A stretch of 64,000 bases of DNA from Aquificota bacterium (GTDB lineage Bacteria > Thermosulfidibacterota > Thermosulfidibacteria > Thermosulfidibacterales > B14-G1). The stretch is from positions 12,691 through 76,690 of the forward strand of contig WFSL01000033.1 in the NCBI GenBank assembly GCA_015486015.1, given 5' to 3'. The stretch's first letter is position 1. Each line of letters begins with the position of its first letter. The notes below the pieces were generated by a model that saw nothing but the letters and a program-made list of their open reading frames with translations, did no database searches and was not told the origin of the DNA. A program made the position numbers and the translations under genes. Shown in pieces: positions 8,375 to 18,048 of the stretch.

Positions 8375-11300
8375 TTATGCCAAGGCCTCCCTTATTTTCC
8401 TCAAAGCCACCATCCACGCTGGCAATCCCCGGGGTCCCCCCTCTATAACCCAACTCCGTACCTCCCTCAGACGCTCCACCCCTAAGGGCAGCCTCTCTAC
8501 CAACCTGGATTCCAATGCCTCAGGGGAAATGCCCAATTCCCAAATGGGAAGTGAGTTCTTCACCAACCCCCGGATCACTTGCCACAGGTCCCTCTCCAAG
8601 TAGGCATATGCCAATACCTCCCAATGGTCAGCCTTCTTCTCTTCTCTCAACTGCCAGAGCACCTTGTCTAACGAAAAGAGGTGAAGCACCTGGTAGTAGA
8701 GGGAGGCCAGGGATCCCATCTCCTGTCCCATAGCCTCGCTCAAGGTAAAGATATCCATGGCGTTGGCCAAATGTGGAAGTGCCGCCCTGACTCGGGCCAC
8801 TTCCACAGGAAGCCCCTCTGCCATAAAGCCCTGAAACCTCTCCTCCATGGAGTCGGCCAGATCCCCAGGCAATACCCGAGGCAAAAGGGAAACCAATTCA
8901 TTCAATTGGGTGTGATACTTTGCGATCACCTCCTTCAAGGGGAGCCAATCTCTGCTGAAGAAGAGGCTCCACCGAACCGACACCTCCAAGGTATCGTACA
9001 TCTCTAAAAGCGACTGATATTGGAGCTCGGCGGGCACAGAACGGCTGAGGTTGTAAATGGCTTGCTGATACTCAGGTACACCAAGAACCCCCTCCATCAT
9101 CATATAAGAGGCAGCTACCTCCCCCGGACGGGCCTCCAACTCACTTAGCATCCTTGCAAAAAAGGCCAACCCAGATTGGTTCACAATGGTGTTGGTGATG
9201 ATGGTAAGGACAATCTCGTCCCTGAGGAGGTGGTGTATTACCTCATCGTGGAATGGCTCCCTGAGAAGCGGAGGGAAGTAACGACTCAGGTATTCATCGA
9301 GATACACAGCCTTTATAAAAGGACACCCCCTCAGACTCCTCTTAACCCAAAGCTTTTCATACCCCAACAGAAGTGCCAGCTCGGGCTTGGTGAGGCCCCT
9401 GCCTGTCCTTGAACGGGCAACAAGCTCCTGGTGAGTGGGTATGAGAGCCCCATCATCAATGACGCCCTCGTCCATGAGCTTCCCTATCATCCACTGGAAT
9501 GGCTCAAGATCCCGCTGACTCCTTATCACATCGAGACTCACGGCAAGGCTTTGCCGATGGTTATCGTATAGCACTGCATCAACCACCTGCTGGGCCACAT
9601 CTCTCAAGAGGGCGTTTCGTTCTTCTCGGGTGATCTTCCCCTTTTTCAAGGGGTCCTGGAGGAGTATCTTGATATTCACCTCGTGATCAGAGAGGTCCAC
9701 TCCGCCTGAGTTGTCTAAGGCATCAGTGTGTATCCTCCCACCCTTCATGGCATACTCTATCCTGGCCCTCTGAGTAAACCCCAGATTTCCCCCCTCCCCC
9801 ACCACCTTTACCCTTAAATCACTGGCATTTACTCGGACAGCATCATTAGCCGGATCCCCTACCTCCAAATGACTTTCGTCTGAGGCCTTCACATATGTAC
9901 CTATCCCCCCGTTCCACAGGAGGTCCACAGGGGCCTTCAAGAGCAACCGAATAAGCTCTTCCCCACTTACCTCCCCCTTGTCTGTCTTCAGCAGTGCCTT
10001 TACCTGAGGGGTAAGGGTTATAGCCTTGGCATCCCTGAGATACACCCCACCTCCTGGGCTAATGAGATCAGGATTATAGGCATCCCATCCCTTCCCCTCT
10101 CTAAAGAGGCGCATCCTCTCCTCCCAAGAGATCTGCGGATCTGGATCGGGGTCCAAGAATATATGAATGTGGTTAAAGGCACCTACCAGTTTGATGGTCT
10201 TCGAGAGGAGCATCCCGTTCCCGAACACATCTCCACTCATATCCCCTATACCCACCACCGTAATCGCATCCCTCTCAGGATCTATCCCCATCTCCATGAA
10301 GTGGCGCCTTACACAAACCCATGCCCCCTTAGCCGTTATCCCCAGCTCCTTGTGGCTGTATCCTGTAGATCCCCCAGAGGCAAAGGCATCCCCCAACCAA
10401 AATCCATACCCCTGGGCCAATTTGTTGGCCACATCGGAAAGGTGGGCAGTACCCTTATCGGCTGCCACCACCAGGTATGGATCGTCTCCATCGTAGCGGA
10501 CCACCTGAGGGGAACAGATCACACTCCCATCCACCACGTTGTCCGTGATGTCCAGCATCCCCCTTATGAGTATCTGGTACTTTTCTGCTGCAAGCTGACC
10601 CGCCTTCTCCCTATCCCTTGGGGGGTACTTCACCACAAACCCACCCTTGGCACCCACAGGGATGATAAGTGCGTTCTTCACCATCTGAGTGCGCATAAGG
10701 CCCAAAATCTCGCGGCGAAAGTCATCTGGCCTATCGCTCCACCGTATCCCCCCCCGGGCCACCTTCCCTCCCCTGAGATGGATACCCTCCATACCGCTAT
10801 CGTGTACATAAATCTCGTACATAGGCCTGGGAGAAGGCATGTGAGAGACCTTGGCACTCTCTATCTTAAAGGAGATGTAGTGGGAGACCTTGTCCTTTCT
10901 AAAATAATTGGTTCTGAGGGTGGCCTCCATCAAATTGAAGAGGGCCCTGAGGAGACGATCATCGTTCAACTGCTCCACCGCCTCCATGGCCTCCTCGAAA
11001 TGCCCCTTCACCTCTTCAAGCGCAACACCCCGGTCCCCATCATAAGCAGGATTGAACTTGGCATCGAAGTAGTTCCAAAGACACCTTGCTACCTTAGGGT
11101 ATGTAAGTAAGGCACTATTCACGGATTGGGTGAGAAAGTGAGGCACAATTTGGCGGAGGTAGTTACGGTAGGCCCTGTAGAGATCCACCACCTGCCAACC
11201 TAAGCCCTCCTTTACTACCAGCCTATTTAAGGGATCGTTCTCCACCACTCCACCCATAACGGCCTTAATAGCCTCAGCCAGCTCAGACCAAACGCCCTCC

Positions 11301-13057
11301 GAGACGGGGTCCCCTCCCTCAGTGGTCACACGATAGGAGTGGACATAACAAGAAATCCTCCCCCGCTCCAGTCTGAATGAAACTTCATCTATCACCTTGA
11401 GCCCCATATTCTCCAATACAGGAACCGTGGAGCTGAGGGTAAGCTCTTGGAGGGAAAAGAGCTTCATCCTGGTGTACCCCTCCTCCTGGTGGAAGCTCAC
11501 CTGTATTCCTCCCATCTGCCTCACCCGCTCGAGATAAAGGAGATCCGCCGCTGCCTCCTGGGGAGGGGTAATGGCCTTGTACTCCTGAGGGAATGCCCCC
11601 ACATATCTATGAAACAGTACTGCCGCCTCTTCTGGAGGATGATTTTCACTCAGGGTGCCCTTGAACCTATCCTCCCAGGATTGGGAAAGCAGGTTTATCT
11701 CCCTCTCCAGTGCCTCTATGTCTACAGCCCCAGAGGGGCATCCGTATAAGAAAAACCAAAGCAGAACCAACATCTGTTCATATACGGAGAGGCATTCCTC
11801 TATCTCTTCGGCCTTGGTGAGCGCCCGGACCCTCTCCCTAATCAGCTCCCCCAGCCTTGCGGAGTACTTCTGCCGAGCAAGGACCACCAAGAAGGCCAAA
11901 TACTCTTCACGATCCCTCCGCAGCACCAAGCATCCCTCCTCAGGCCCAGCGTGAAGAAGGGTAGAAATCACCTCCTGAATCTCCTTCTCTGGACTGATAA
12001 GCAGCTCCTCAAGGGGGAGCAAATTGTAAAGCATAATAGCCCTCTTGTAATCATAGGAACCGGGCACCAACTTCATGGACTGAAGGATACGCTGGAGCCT
12101 CATCCTCAGGATGGGGAGGGCCTCCGCCTTTTCCCTGTAGGCCCTGTGGGCATACCTACCAAAAAAGAGATGCCACCCCTTTGGCTCCCCACTTTCCGTA
12201 TAGGAACGCACCGCCACAACATCTATCCTTCCTCTGCGGTATATTTGGGATGAGCGTTCCCCTTTGGTGATCAGGAAAGGCCCTTCGAAGTGAGATAGTC
12301 TGTTTTTGAGCCCCTCTATGGAAAACAGGGACGGCACTTTCCTGTAAGCCAGTCTGCATATCCCAAGGCCCCCATCCTCCTCTCCATTCAGATAGAGAAA
12401 ACCCAAAAAAACGAAGTGTTCGTCATAAAGCCACTCCAAGAACTGGATGGCCTCCTCCATGTCTCCTTGAGGGTCTCCCACGAGATCCCTGTAAAATTCC
12501 ATATCATTGATGGCATCCCTGAGCCGCCTCTTCATCCTCACAAAGTCCTTCACCACATCCCTTGTCACAGGGAGAATACTCTGAAACCTTGCTATCACCT
12601 CCTCCAGGGGGACAGAGTTCAGGTGCACCTCAAAGAGAATGAGGGACTCCATCTTCCCCTCCTCCCAGGAGGGGGCCACCCTCTTGATCCTGCCCTCGCC
12701 ATCCCTCTCCACTGAGAGTATGGGATGGACACAGAGATCGGGCGAGATCCCAAGGCCCTCCATCTGTAAGGTCAAGGTATCAATGAGGAAGGGCTGGTCT
12801 TCCATGTTTACAAAGATGAGGGCCCGCCCATCCTCTACCTTCCCCTCCACCTTTATATCGCCCTCCCTCCGGACCTCTAAGACCCTATAGGCAGCCAAGA
12901 TCCTCTCCGCCAGCTCCTCCTCAGTGTATCGGGAGAGCTTAGACTCTGGACAATGCCGGAGGAAGATAGAGGCCAAGGCCTCTATCGCATGGGGCCTTTC
13001 CTCCCCAGCCCCTTTCAGCATAATAGAAACTACCCTATCTGCAAGGACCTTCAACAT
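8375..13057 (-). CDS. gdh: NAD-specific glutamate dehydrogenase, large (about 180 kDa) type
   Basis: 1560 residues from the ATG at 13057 (AAGGGGG five bases upstream); an in-frame TTG at 13117 would add 20 atypical residues. The family (Bac_GDH) has regulatory ACT-like N-terminal domains, and then the catalytic core: GGIRWSDRPDDFRREILGL, AKGGFVVKYPP with the catalytic-lysine region, GDMSGDVFGNGM, and WNGGIGTYVK; the NAD domain includes VVGEGGNLGFTQ. It interconverts glutamate and 2-oxoglutarate + NH4+, usually in the catabolic direction. It is monocistronic, facing the XRE-cupin/polyamine operon across a short divergent region. No frameshift over 4.7 kb. Confidence 0.95.
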   Translation of the reverse strand: MLKVLADRVVSIMLKGAGEERPHAIEALASIFLRHCPESKLSRYTEEELAERILAAYRVLEVRREGDIKVEGKVEDGRALIFVNMEDQPFLIDTLTLQMEGLGISPDLCVHPILSVERDGEGRIKRVAPSWEEGKMESLILFEVHLNSVPLEEVIARFQSILPVTRDVVKDFVRMKRRLRDAINDMEFYRDLVGDPQGDMEEAIQFLEWLYDEHFVFLGFLYLNGEEDGGLGICRLAYRKVPSLFSIEGLKNRLSHFEGPFLITKGERSSQIYRRGRIDVVAVRSYTESGEPKGWHLFFGRYAHRAYREKAEALPILRMRLQRILQSMKLVPGSYDYKRAIMLYNLLPLEELLISPEKEIQEVISTLLHAGPEEGCLVLRRDREEYLAFLVVLARQKYSARLGELIRERVRALTKAEEIEECLSVYEQMLVLLWFFLYGCPSGAVDIEALEREINLLSQSWEDRFKGTLSENHPPEEAAVLFHRYVGAFPQEYKAITPPQEAAADLLYLERVRQMGGIQVSFHQEEGYTRMKLFSLQELTLSSTVPVLENMGLKVIDEVSFRLERGRISCYVHSYRVTTEGGDPVSEGVWSELAEAIKAVMGGVVENDPLNRLVVKEGLGWQVVDLYRAYRNYLRQIVPHFLTQSVNSALLTYPKVARCLWNYFDAKFNPAYDGDRGVALEEVKGHFEEAMEAVEQLNDDRLLRALFNLMEATLRTNYFRKDKVSHYISFKIESAKVSHMPSPRPMYEIYVHDSGMEGIHLRGGKVARGGIRWSDRPDDFRREILGLMRTQMVKNALIIPVGAKGGFVVKYPPRDREKAGQLAAEKYQILIRGMLDITDNVVDGSVICSPQVVRYDGDDPYLVVAADKGTAHLSDVANKLAQGYGFWLGDAFASGGSTGYSHKELGITAKGAWVCVRRHFMEMGIDPERDAITVVGIGDMSGDVFGNGMLLSKTIKLVGAFNHIHIFLDPDPDPQISWEERMRLFREGKGWDAYNPDLISPGGGVYLRDAKAITLTPQVKALLKTDKGEVSGEELIRLLLKAPVDLLWNGGIGTYVKASDESHLEVGDPANDAVRVNASDLRVKVVGEGGNLGFTQRARIEYAMKGGRIHTDALDNSGGVDLSDHEVNIKILLQDPLKKGKITREERNALLRDVAQQVVDAVLYDNHRQSLAVSLDVIRSQRDLEPFQWMIGKLMDEGVIDDGALIPTHQELVARSRTGRGLTKPELALLLGYEKLWVKRSLRGCPFIKAVYLDEYLSRYFPPLLREPFHDEVIHHLLRDEIVLTIITNTIVNQSGLAFFARMLSELEARPGEVAASYMMMEGVLGVPEYQQAIYNLSRSVPAELQYQSLLEMYDTLEVSVRWSLFFSRDWLPLKEVIAKYHTQLNELVSLLPRVLPGDLADSMEERFQGFMAEGLPVEVARVRAALPHLANAMDIFTLSEAMGQEMGSLASLYYQVLHLFSLDKVLWQLREEKKADHWEVLAYAYLERDLWQVIRGLVKNSLPIWELGISPEALESRLVERLPLGVERLREVRSWVIEGGPRGLPAWMVALRKIREALA

Positions 13058-13138
13058 GCTGACCCCCTTCCACATAAAGCCTTTGGGGAGGGTGGAAAAA
13101 AATCGGCAATCTGTCAAGAAAAAATCACAGACCTCCTA

Positions 13139-13168
13139 TTGACAATTCCCATTTTTTTCTATTATTAA
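13139..13168 (+). promoter_or_regulatory. Sigma-70 promoter for the regulator-polyamine operon
   Basis: A perfect TTGACA -35, then an A/T-rich -10 (TATTAA with an 18-base spacer, or TTATTA with 17). Transcription would begin near 13175. The region also lies upstream of the divergent glutamate dehydrogenase gene, so a regulator bound here could affect both. Confidence 0.6.
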
Positions 13169-13225
13169 AACACCCCTGCTTTGATCATTAAACAGAAAGT
13201 TTACTCCAAAACGGATTGTTTACTA

Positions 13226-13768
13226 ATGATATCGAAGATGGAGATAGGGAGAAAGCTGAGGAGGCTGAGGAAATCCAAGTCCCTCACCCTCGAAGAGGTG
13301 GCCCAGAGGGCAAACCTCACCAAGGGCTTCCTCTCCCAGATAGAGAGGGACAAGACATCACCATCTGTGGCCGCCCTAAAGCAGATACTGGACGTCCTGG
13401 GTGAGGACATGTCCCACTTCTTTCAGAATGCAGGAGAACCAGAGAGGAACATCTTTAAAAGGAGCGATAGAAGGCCCTTAGAGGAGGAGTTCCCTGGAGT
13501 GCTTATGGAAACCCTTACCCCAGACATCCAGTACAGAGAGATGGACCCTTTCCTCGTCACTATGGAGAGGGGAGGGCGCATCACAGACGACGATTTCGAT
13601 GAGGAAGAGGCCTTCGGGTATGTGTTAGAGGGGGAGGTGTGGATGACCATAAAGGGAGAAGAGCACAGACTCGAACAGGGAGACACCTTCTACCTCTTTC
13701 CAGAAACGGAGTTCTCTATGGAAAACAGAAGAGAAGAGAGGGCCAAAGTGCTGATAGTGGCCTATTAG
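13226..13768 (+). CDS. XRE-cupin transcriptional regulator (PuuR-like architecture)
   Basis: About 180 residues: an N-terminal helix-turn-helix of the XRE type (IGRKLRRLRKSKSLTLEEVA... LTKGFLSQIERDKTSPS) and a C-terminal cupin (about 105-180: EEAFGYVLEGEVWM, LEQGDTFYLFP). This pairing is that of PuuR, the E. coli putrescine-responsive repressor. It is the first gene of an operon whose next three genes make polyamines, so autoregulation and polyamine sensing are a reasonable inference. ATG at 13226 or 13238 fits; the TTG at 13181 would sit almost at the predicted transcript start. The gap to speD is 72 bases. Confidence 0.9.
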   Translation: MISKMEIGRKLRRLRKSKSLTLEEVAQRANLTKGFLSQIERDKTSPSVAALKQILDVLGEDMSHFFQNAGEPERNIFKRSDRRPLEEEFPGVLMETLTPDIQYREMDPFLVTMERGGRITDDDFDEEEAFGYVLEGEVWMTIKGEEHRLEQGDTFYLFPETEFSMENRREERAKVLIVAY

Positions 13769-13840
13769 TTGGGATTGACGGGAAAACCAACAGGCAACAG
13801 CAAAATCACCCCACTTATGGGGTCAGAAAGGAGGGGAGAG

Positions 13841-14221
13841 ATGAAGGCACTGGGTCGTCATGTGTTGGCAGAGTTTTATGGTTGTGATCCCCAGGCGCTT
13901 AACCATAAGGATTGGTTAGAGAACATGATGCGAAGGGCAGCAGAAGAAAGTGGAGCCACAGTAGTAAGTTCAGCCTTCCATCTCTTCAATCCACATGGGG
14001 TAAGCGGCGCTGTGATTATAGCCGAGTCGCATCTCACTATTCACACTTGGCCCGAATATGGATATGCTGCTGTGGATCTATTCACCTGCGGCGACTCGGT
14101 AGACCCATGGATAGCCTTTGAAATGATAAAGGACTACCTCCAGGCAGAACAGATGTTCACCTTGGAAGTGAAGAGGGGGCAGCTCCACACTGTGGAGTCC
14201 CTCCAACACAAACCCTTCTGA
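13841..14221 (+). CDS. speD: S-adenosylmethionine decarboxylase proenzyme (prokaryotic type)
   Basis: 126 residues, the small bacterial/archaeal class. The self-cleavage site is [12 protein letters not shown] with Glu62-Ser63; Ser63 becomes the pyruvoyl cofactor. His68 and Cys83 (FTCGDS), which take part in processing and catalysis, are also in place at exactly the positions known for the Thermotoga enzyme. It makes decarboxylated SAM, the aminopropyl donor for SpeE two genes on. The ATG at 13841 has AGGAGG a few bases upstream; an upstream TTG frame extension has no family counterpart. Confidence 0.96.
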   Translation: MKALGRHVLAEFYGCDPQALNHKDWLENMMRRAAEESGATVVSSAFHLFNPHGVSGAVIIAESHLTIHTWPEYGYAAVDLFTCGDSVDPWIAFEMIKDYLQAEQMFTLEVKRGQLHTVESLQHKPF

Positions 14222-14236
14222 TGAGGAGGGCAGGAA

Positions 14237-14704
14237 ATGATTATAAAGACCCCAAGCAAATTCTTCTTTGTCAAAGGTGCATCTGAAGGGTATATGCCAC
14301 TTAACGCCTTCGACGGTGCGCTGATAGAGGCGGGTGTGGGGAACACCAACCTAATAAAGATGAGTTCCATTATTCCCCCCCACTGCCAAGAGGTGGAGCC
14401 GTTTCCCCTCCCCCAGGGGGCCTTGATCCCTGCAGCCTACGCAAGCATCACTTCCCAGGAACCTGGAGAGGTGATCTCCGCAGCCGTAGCCGCTGCCTTC
14501 CCCGAAGAGGAGGACCACGCAGCTCTCATAATGGAGTATGCAGCCAAGGGGAGTAAGGGGGAGGTGGAGGCCACGGTGGTCAGAATGGCAGGGGAGGGAA
14601 TGAAGATGAGAGGCAAACGGGTGAAGACCATCAAGAGTGTCGCCGTAGAGCACGTAGTGAAGCGATGCGGCGCCGCCTTCGCCGCAGTGGTGCTCTGGGA
14701 GTAA
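14237..14704 (+). CDS. pdaD: Pyruvoyl-dependent arginine decarboxylase
   Basis: 155-residue proenzyme. The autocleavage site is [13 protein letters not shown], between Ser43 and Ser44, giving a small beta chain and a pyruvoyl-capped alpha chain. Later conserved blocks are [17 protein letters not shown] and the C-terminal [12 protein letters not shown]. It decarboxylates arginine to agmatine. Placed between speD and speE with gaps of 15 and 3 bases, it indicates that polyamines are built from arginine/agmatine rather than ornithine. No agmatinase or aminopropylagmatinase is in the window. Confidence 0.95.
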   Translation: MIIKTPSKFFFVKGASEGYMPLNAFDGALIEAGVGNTNLIKMSSIIPPHCQEVEPFPLPQGALIPAAYASITSQEPGEVISAAVAAAFPEEEDHAALIMEYAAKGSKGEVEATVVRMAGEGMKMRGKRVKTIKSVAVEHVVKRCGAAFAAVVLWE

Positions 14705-14707
14705 AGG

Positions 14708-15562
14708 ATGGCGCTTCAGGAAATGGAGCCCTTAGACCTGTGGTACATAGAGAAGTTTTCTGAGAACTGGGGGCTCTGCCTCAGGATCAAAAAGGGGCTC
14801 TATTCGGGTTTCAGCAAGTTGCAGCGAATAGACGTGCTGGAAACAGAGGAATTTGGAAGGCTTCTCCTCCTGGACGCCGCCATTATGCTCACAGAAAAGG
14901 ACGAGTTTGCCTATCACGAGATGCTGGTGCATGTGCCCCTCCTCACCCATCCCTCTCCCTCAAGGGTGCTGGTGATCGGGGGAGGAGACGGTGGCGCCCT
15001 CAGGGAGTTGACACGCCACCCTGAGGTGAAGGAGATCACCCATGTGGAGATAGACGAAAAGGTGATTCAGATATCAAGAGAGTTTTTCCCCCAGTTGAGT
15101 GTAGGGTTTGATGATTCCAGGGTAAGGCTTAGGGTGGCCGATGGCGTCAAGTTTATCACAGAGTGCCCAGGTGAAAGTTACGACGTAATCCTGGTGGATT
15201 CCACCGATCCCAAGGGCCCTGCCGAGGGACTGTTCACTCCAGAGTTCTATTACCACTGCCACAGGGTGCTGAAGAGAGACGGGATCCTCACGGTCCAGGC
15301 AGGCTCCCCATACTTTCAGCAGGACCTCCTATCACGCGTGTTTAAGAGCTTCGAAAAACTCTTCCCCATAGCCAGGGTTTACCTCTCCGGGGTGATCACC
15401 TATGGGGGAATGTGGGCCTTTGCCCTTGGATCAAAAACATACGATCCCCTTGGCGAGCCACTCAGGGAGCTCAGTGGTGCCACCTTCAGGTACTACACCC
15501 CACAAATCCACAGGGCGGCCTTCGTGCTTCCCAGGTATCTTGAAGAGCTACTGGGGATTTGA
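14708..15562 (+). CDS. speE: Spermidine synthase / polyamine aminopropyltransferase
   Basis: 284 residues with the SpeE N-terminal beta domain and Rossmann methyltransferase-like core: EFAYHEMLVHVPL, RVLVIGGGDGGALREL (dcSAM site, about 86-101), VEIDEKVI, VILVDSTDPKGPAEGLF and FYYHCHRVLKRDGI. It transfers the aminopropyl group of decarboxylated SAM to an acceptor. Given the adjacent arginine decarboxylase, the acceptor may be agmatine (as in Thermus) or putrescine; the sequence does not decide. Last of the three polyamine genes. Confidence 0.95.
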   Translation: MALQEMEPLDLWYIEKFSENWGLCLRIKKGLYSGFSKLQRIDVLETEEFGRLLLLDAAIMLTEKDEFAYHEMLVHVPLLTHPSPSRVLVIGGGDGGALRELTRHPEVKEITHVEIDEKVIQISREFFPQLSVGFDDSRVRLRVADGVKFITECPGESYDVILVDSTDPKGPAEGLFTPEFYYHCHRVLKRDGILTVQAGSPYFQQDLLSRVFKSFEKLFPIARVYLSGVITYGGMWAFALGSKTYDPLGEPLRELSGATFRYYTPQIHRAAFVLPRYLEELLGI

Positions 15563-15574
15563 GGTGGACACGGC

Positions 15575-16159
15575 ATGATATCCAATTCCCTCAGGGGGAG
15601 ACTCGCCTTTCTCTTGAGGCCCATAGGGGAAAAACTCGGGCAAATAGGTGTCTCCCCCAATCATCTTACCATAGCAGGGATGGCATTTAGCATCGCAGGT
15701 GGGTTCCTCATCTGCCTCGGCTACCTCCGATGGGCAGCGCTTCTGGTGATCGCAGGGGGGCTCTGTGACGCACTGGATGGTACGGTAGCCAGGGAGACCG
15801 ACAATGTGACCCCCTTCGGGGCCTTCCTGGACTCCACCTTAGACAGATACTCCGATCTGGCCCTCTACCTTGGAGTAATGACCTTGGCCTACCTTAGGGG
15901 TGAACTTTCCCTCTTTATCTGGACCGCCTTGGCCACAGCAGGGGCTGTGATGGTGAGTTACACCAGGGCCAGGGCAGAGTGCCTCATAGAGAAGTGCCAG
16001 ATAGGAATCATGGAGAGACCAGAGCGCATCATCCTCCTCCTTATAGGCCTCATCTTCCACTGGCTAAAGGGGGCCATGATCATCACAGCCCTACTGGCAA
16101 ACGCCACCGCCATCCAGAGGATCCACCATACCTACAGAACAATCCGGTCCAACAGGTAA
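15575..16159 (+). CDS. CDP-alcohol phosphatidyltransferase (phosphatidylinositol-phosphate synthase-like)
   Basis: 194-residue integral membrane enzyme, five or six hydrophobic segments. The signature D-G-x2-A-R-x8-G-x3-D-x3-D is complete (DGTVAR ... GAFLDSTLD, about 68-90). The segments SYTRARAE and GIMERPERI resemble the archaetidylinositol-phosphate / phosphatidylinositol-phosphate synthase branch rather than PgsA or PssA, but the head group is an inference. It is embedded in the polyamine-to-ruv operon, 12 bases after speE and 8 bases before the RsmG start. Confidence 0.88.
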   Translation: MISNSLRGRLAFLLRPIGEKLGQIGVSPNHLTIAGMAFSIAGGFLICLGYLRWAALLVIAGGLCDALDGTVARETDNVTPFGAFLDSTLDRYSDLALYLGVMTLAYLRGELSLFIWTALATAGAVMVSYTRARAECLIEKCQIGIMERPERIILLLIGLIFHWLKGAMIITALLANATAIQRIHHTYRTIRSNR

Positions 16160-16167
16160 GCAGAGGG

Positions 16168-16800
16168 TTGAAGGAAGTCAGGGGCTATTTAGAAAAAGGG
16201 CTGAAAGCATGGGGGGTGCAGCTTCCGGAACATGGGCAAGAGCATCTCCTCCTCCTCATAAGAGAACTCATCCATTGGAACAGGTCCTTCAGCTTCACGT
16301 CCCTCAGCCGTCCCCAAGATCTGGTGGAGGTCTTCATCTTAGATCCCTTGGTCCCCTTAGCCTTAGGGCTGGCCATCCCTTCCCCCCTCCTCGATGCGGG
16401 CTGTGGACCAGGTTTCCCATCACTCCCCTTGAAAATTGCAAGCCCGCAACTGGAGGTGATGGCAGTTGATTCATCCAGAAAAAAGATAAACTTCGTCCGC
16501 CACATGGTCCGCCTACTGAGATTGAAGGGCTATTCACCTATGCAGATGCGCCTGGAGGCCTTGCTGGATCAGGGAAAGGTGTTCCCCACAGTGACGGTCA
16601 GGGCCTTATCCAACAAGCCTCAGACCTTAGAGACACTGACCCACCTCACCATGCCCAAGGGCGCGATAATCCTCTACGTGGGCAAGAGATGGAGCCCCAG
16701 CCTTTTACCATCCTCCTTCTCACTGGAGGGGATCCACTGGTACACCCTCCCCTTTTCCCAAAAGGAGAGGGGCCTTGTCAGGGCCTTGAAGGTCCATTAA
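16168..16800 (+). CDS. rsmG: 16S rRNA (guanine-527-N7) methyltransferase RsmG (GidB)
   Basis: About 210 residues. SAM-binding motif [17 protein letters not shown] near residue 65, NRSFSFTSL ahead of it, and [13 protein letters not shown] after it match RsmG. The enzyme methylates the 530 loop of 16S rRNA. The frame is open far upstream into the phosphatidyltransferase gene, but the first start that gives a normal N terminus is TTG at 16168, 8 bases past the preceding stop. Later C-terminal blocks are somewhat diverged. Confidence 0.85.
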   Translation: MKEVRGYLEKGLKAWGVQLPEHGQEHLLLLIRELIHWNRSFSFTSLSRPQDLVEVFILDPLVPLALGLAIPSPLLDAGCGPGFPSLPLKIASPQLEVMAVDSSRKKINFVRHMVRLLRLKGYSPMQMRLEALLDQGKVFPTVTVRALSNKPQTLETLTHLTMPKGAIILYVGKRWSPSLLPSSFSLEGIHWYTLPFSQKERGLVRALKVH

Positions 16801-16819
16801 AAGGGAAAGGGAGGGTGTT

Positions 16820-17569
16820 ATGTCTGGTCACTCTAAGTGGGCCAATATCAAATACAGGAAGATGAAGGAAGATGCCAGGCGGGGACGTGCCTTCACTCGA
16901 CTCACACGTGAGATCATCGTGGCCGCCAGGGAGGGAGGAGGAGACCCAGAAGGGAATCCGAGACTCAGGACAGCTATAGCTGCCGCCAAGGCAGCCAACA
17001 TGCCCAAGGAGAACATAGAGCGGGCCATCAAGAGGGGTACGGGTGAGCTACCAGGTGTCACATACGAGGAGGTGGTGTACGAGGGCTATGGCCCTGGAGG
17101 GGTAGCGGTGATTGTGGAAGCCATCACAGACAACCGCAACCGAACGGCCTCCGAGATCCGACACATCTTCTCAAGGCACAGTGGTTCCTTAGGGGAAACG
17201 GGCTGTGTCTCCTGGTTATTTGAGAGGAAGGGGGTGATCACCGTAAATGCAAAAGGGATCTCCGAGGATGACCTCTATGCAGTAGCATTGGAGGTGGGAG
17301 CAGAGGACGTGAAGGTGGACGAGGATCTCTATCAGATCATCACTGCCACAGAGGATTTTCAGGACGCCAAAGAGGCCTTAGAGAAGACGGACCTGTCCAT
17401 AGAAGGCGCGGAAATCACCCTTGTACCCAAAAACACTGTGAGAGTTGAGGGAACAAACGCAGAGAAAGTATTAAAACTCATGGATGCCTTAGAATCCATG
17501 GACGAGGTGCAAAGGACATACGCCAACTTCGACATCCCCGAGGAGATAATGGCAGCAATGGGGGCCTGA
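16820..17569 (+). CDS. yebC: YebC/PmpR family protein (TACO1-like)
   Basis: 249 residues with the hallmark N terminus [12 protein letters not shown] and [42 protein letters not shown] and [14 protein letters not shown]. The family acts as a translation factor that relieves stalling at proline stretches and has also been described as a DNA-binding regulator. Its location just ahead of ruvC is a widely conserved arrangement. Gap to ruvC is 2 bases. Confidence 0.96.
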   Translation: MSGHSKWANIKYRKMKEDARRGRAFTRLTREIIVAAREGGGDPEGNPRLRTAIAAAKAANMPKENIERAIKRGTGELPGVTYEEVVYEGYGPGGVAVIVEAITDNRNRTASEIRHIFSRHSGSLGETGCVSWLFERKGVITVNAKGISEDDLYAVALEVGAEDVKVDEDLYQIITATEDFQDAKEALEKTDLSIEGAEITLVPKNTVRVEGTNAEKVLKLMDALESMDEVQRTYANFDIPEEIMAAMGA

Positions 17570-17571
17570 AC

Positions 17572-18048
17572 GTGATCCTAGGTATAGATCCAGGGTCCGT
17601 ACGCATGGGTTATGCGCTGTTATCAACACTCCATGAGGTAGAAACGGGGGTGCTCAAATTGAAGGGCAAGATGACACTTCCTGAAAAGGCAGGGCTCATT
17701 TTCCGCTTCATAAGAGAGCTCATCGAGACCAAGGGGGTGAGAGAGGTGGCCATGGAGAAGTTCTTTTATCACAAGGACCCAAAGGCATTGGCCGTCCTTT
17801 CCCACTGTAGAGGAGCTGCCATGGCAGCGGCGGCATTGGCAGGGGTGCCCGTGTTCGAGTATTCCCCCATGGAGGTGAAAAAGGCCGTCGTGGGTTATGG
17901 CCACGCCACCAAGGACCAGGTAGCTTGGATGCTGAAAAAGCGGCTGCAGATCGCAGGAGACCCATCCCCAGATGAGGCCGATGCCCTGGCGGTGGCCATG
18001 TGTCATCTGGCCCAGCAAAGGATCCATCAAGGGGCAGGGTCTGAATGA
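17572..18048 (+). CDS. ruvC: Crossover junction endodeoxyribonuclease RuvC
   Basis: 158 residues; the RNase H-like fold carries the acidic tetrad: Asp6 (GIDPGS), Glu in AMEKFFY, and the two aspartates of DEADALAVAMCH. It resolves Holliday junctions moved by RuvAB. GTG start two bases after yebC; the stop overlaps the ruvA ATG by four bases. All three ruv genes are consecutive and on one strand. Confidence 0.96.
   Translation: MILGIDPGSVRMGYALLSTLHEVETGVLKLKGKMTLPEKAGLIFRFIRELIETKGVREVAMEKFFYHKDPKALAVLSHCRGAAMAAAALAGVPVFEYSPMEVKKAVVGYGHATKDQVAWMLKKRLQIAGDPSPDEADALAVAMCHLAQQRIHQGAGSE

Noticed and set aside
10163-11110. A 315-codon open frame on the plus strand inside the glutamate dehydrogenase gene, and similar long antisense frames (for example 21004-22167 and 40141-41169)
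   Set aside because: They lie wholly opposite clear core genes, have His/Pro/Leu-rich unnatural composition and no recognisable domains; they are shadows caused by codon bias.
13090-13117. TTGACA on the minus strand as a promoter or as the glutamate dehydrogenase start region
   Set aside because: No -10 box follows at a usable distance, and the ATG at 13057 has a better ribosome site than the TTG in this hexamer.
13769-13840. N-terminal extension of SpeD from TTG 13769
   Set aside because: ATG 13841 has AGGAGG at good spacing and puts the processing site at the family positions 62/63.
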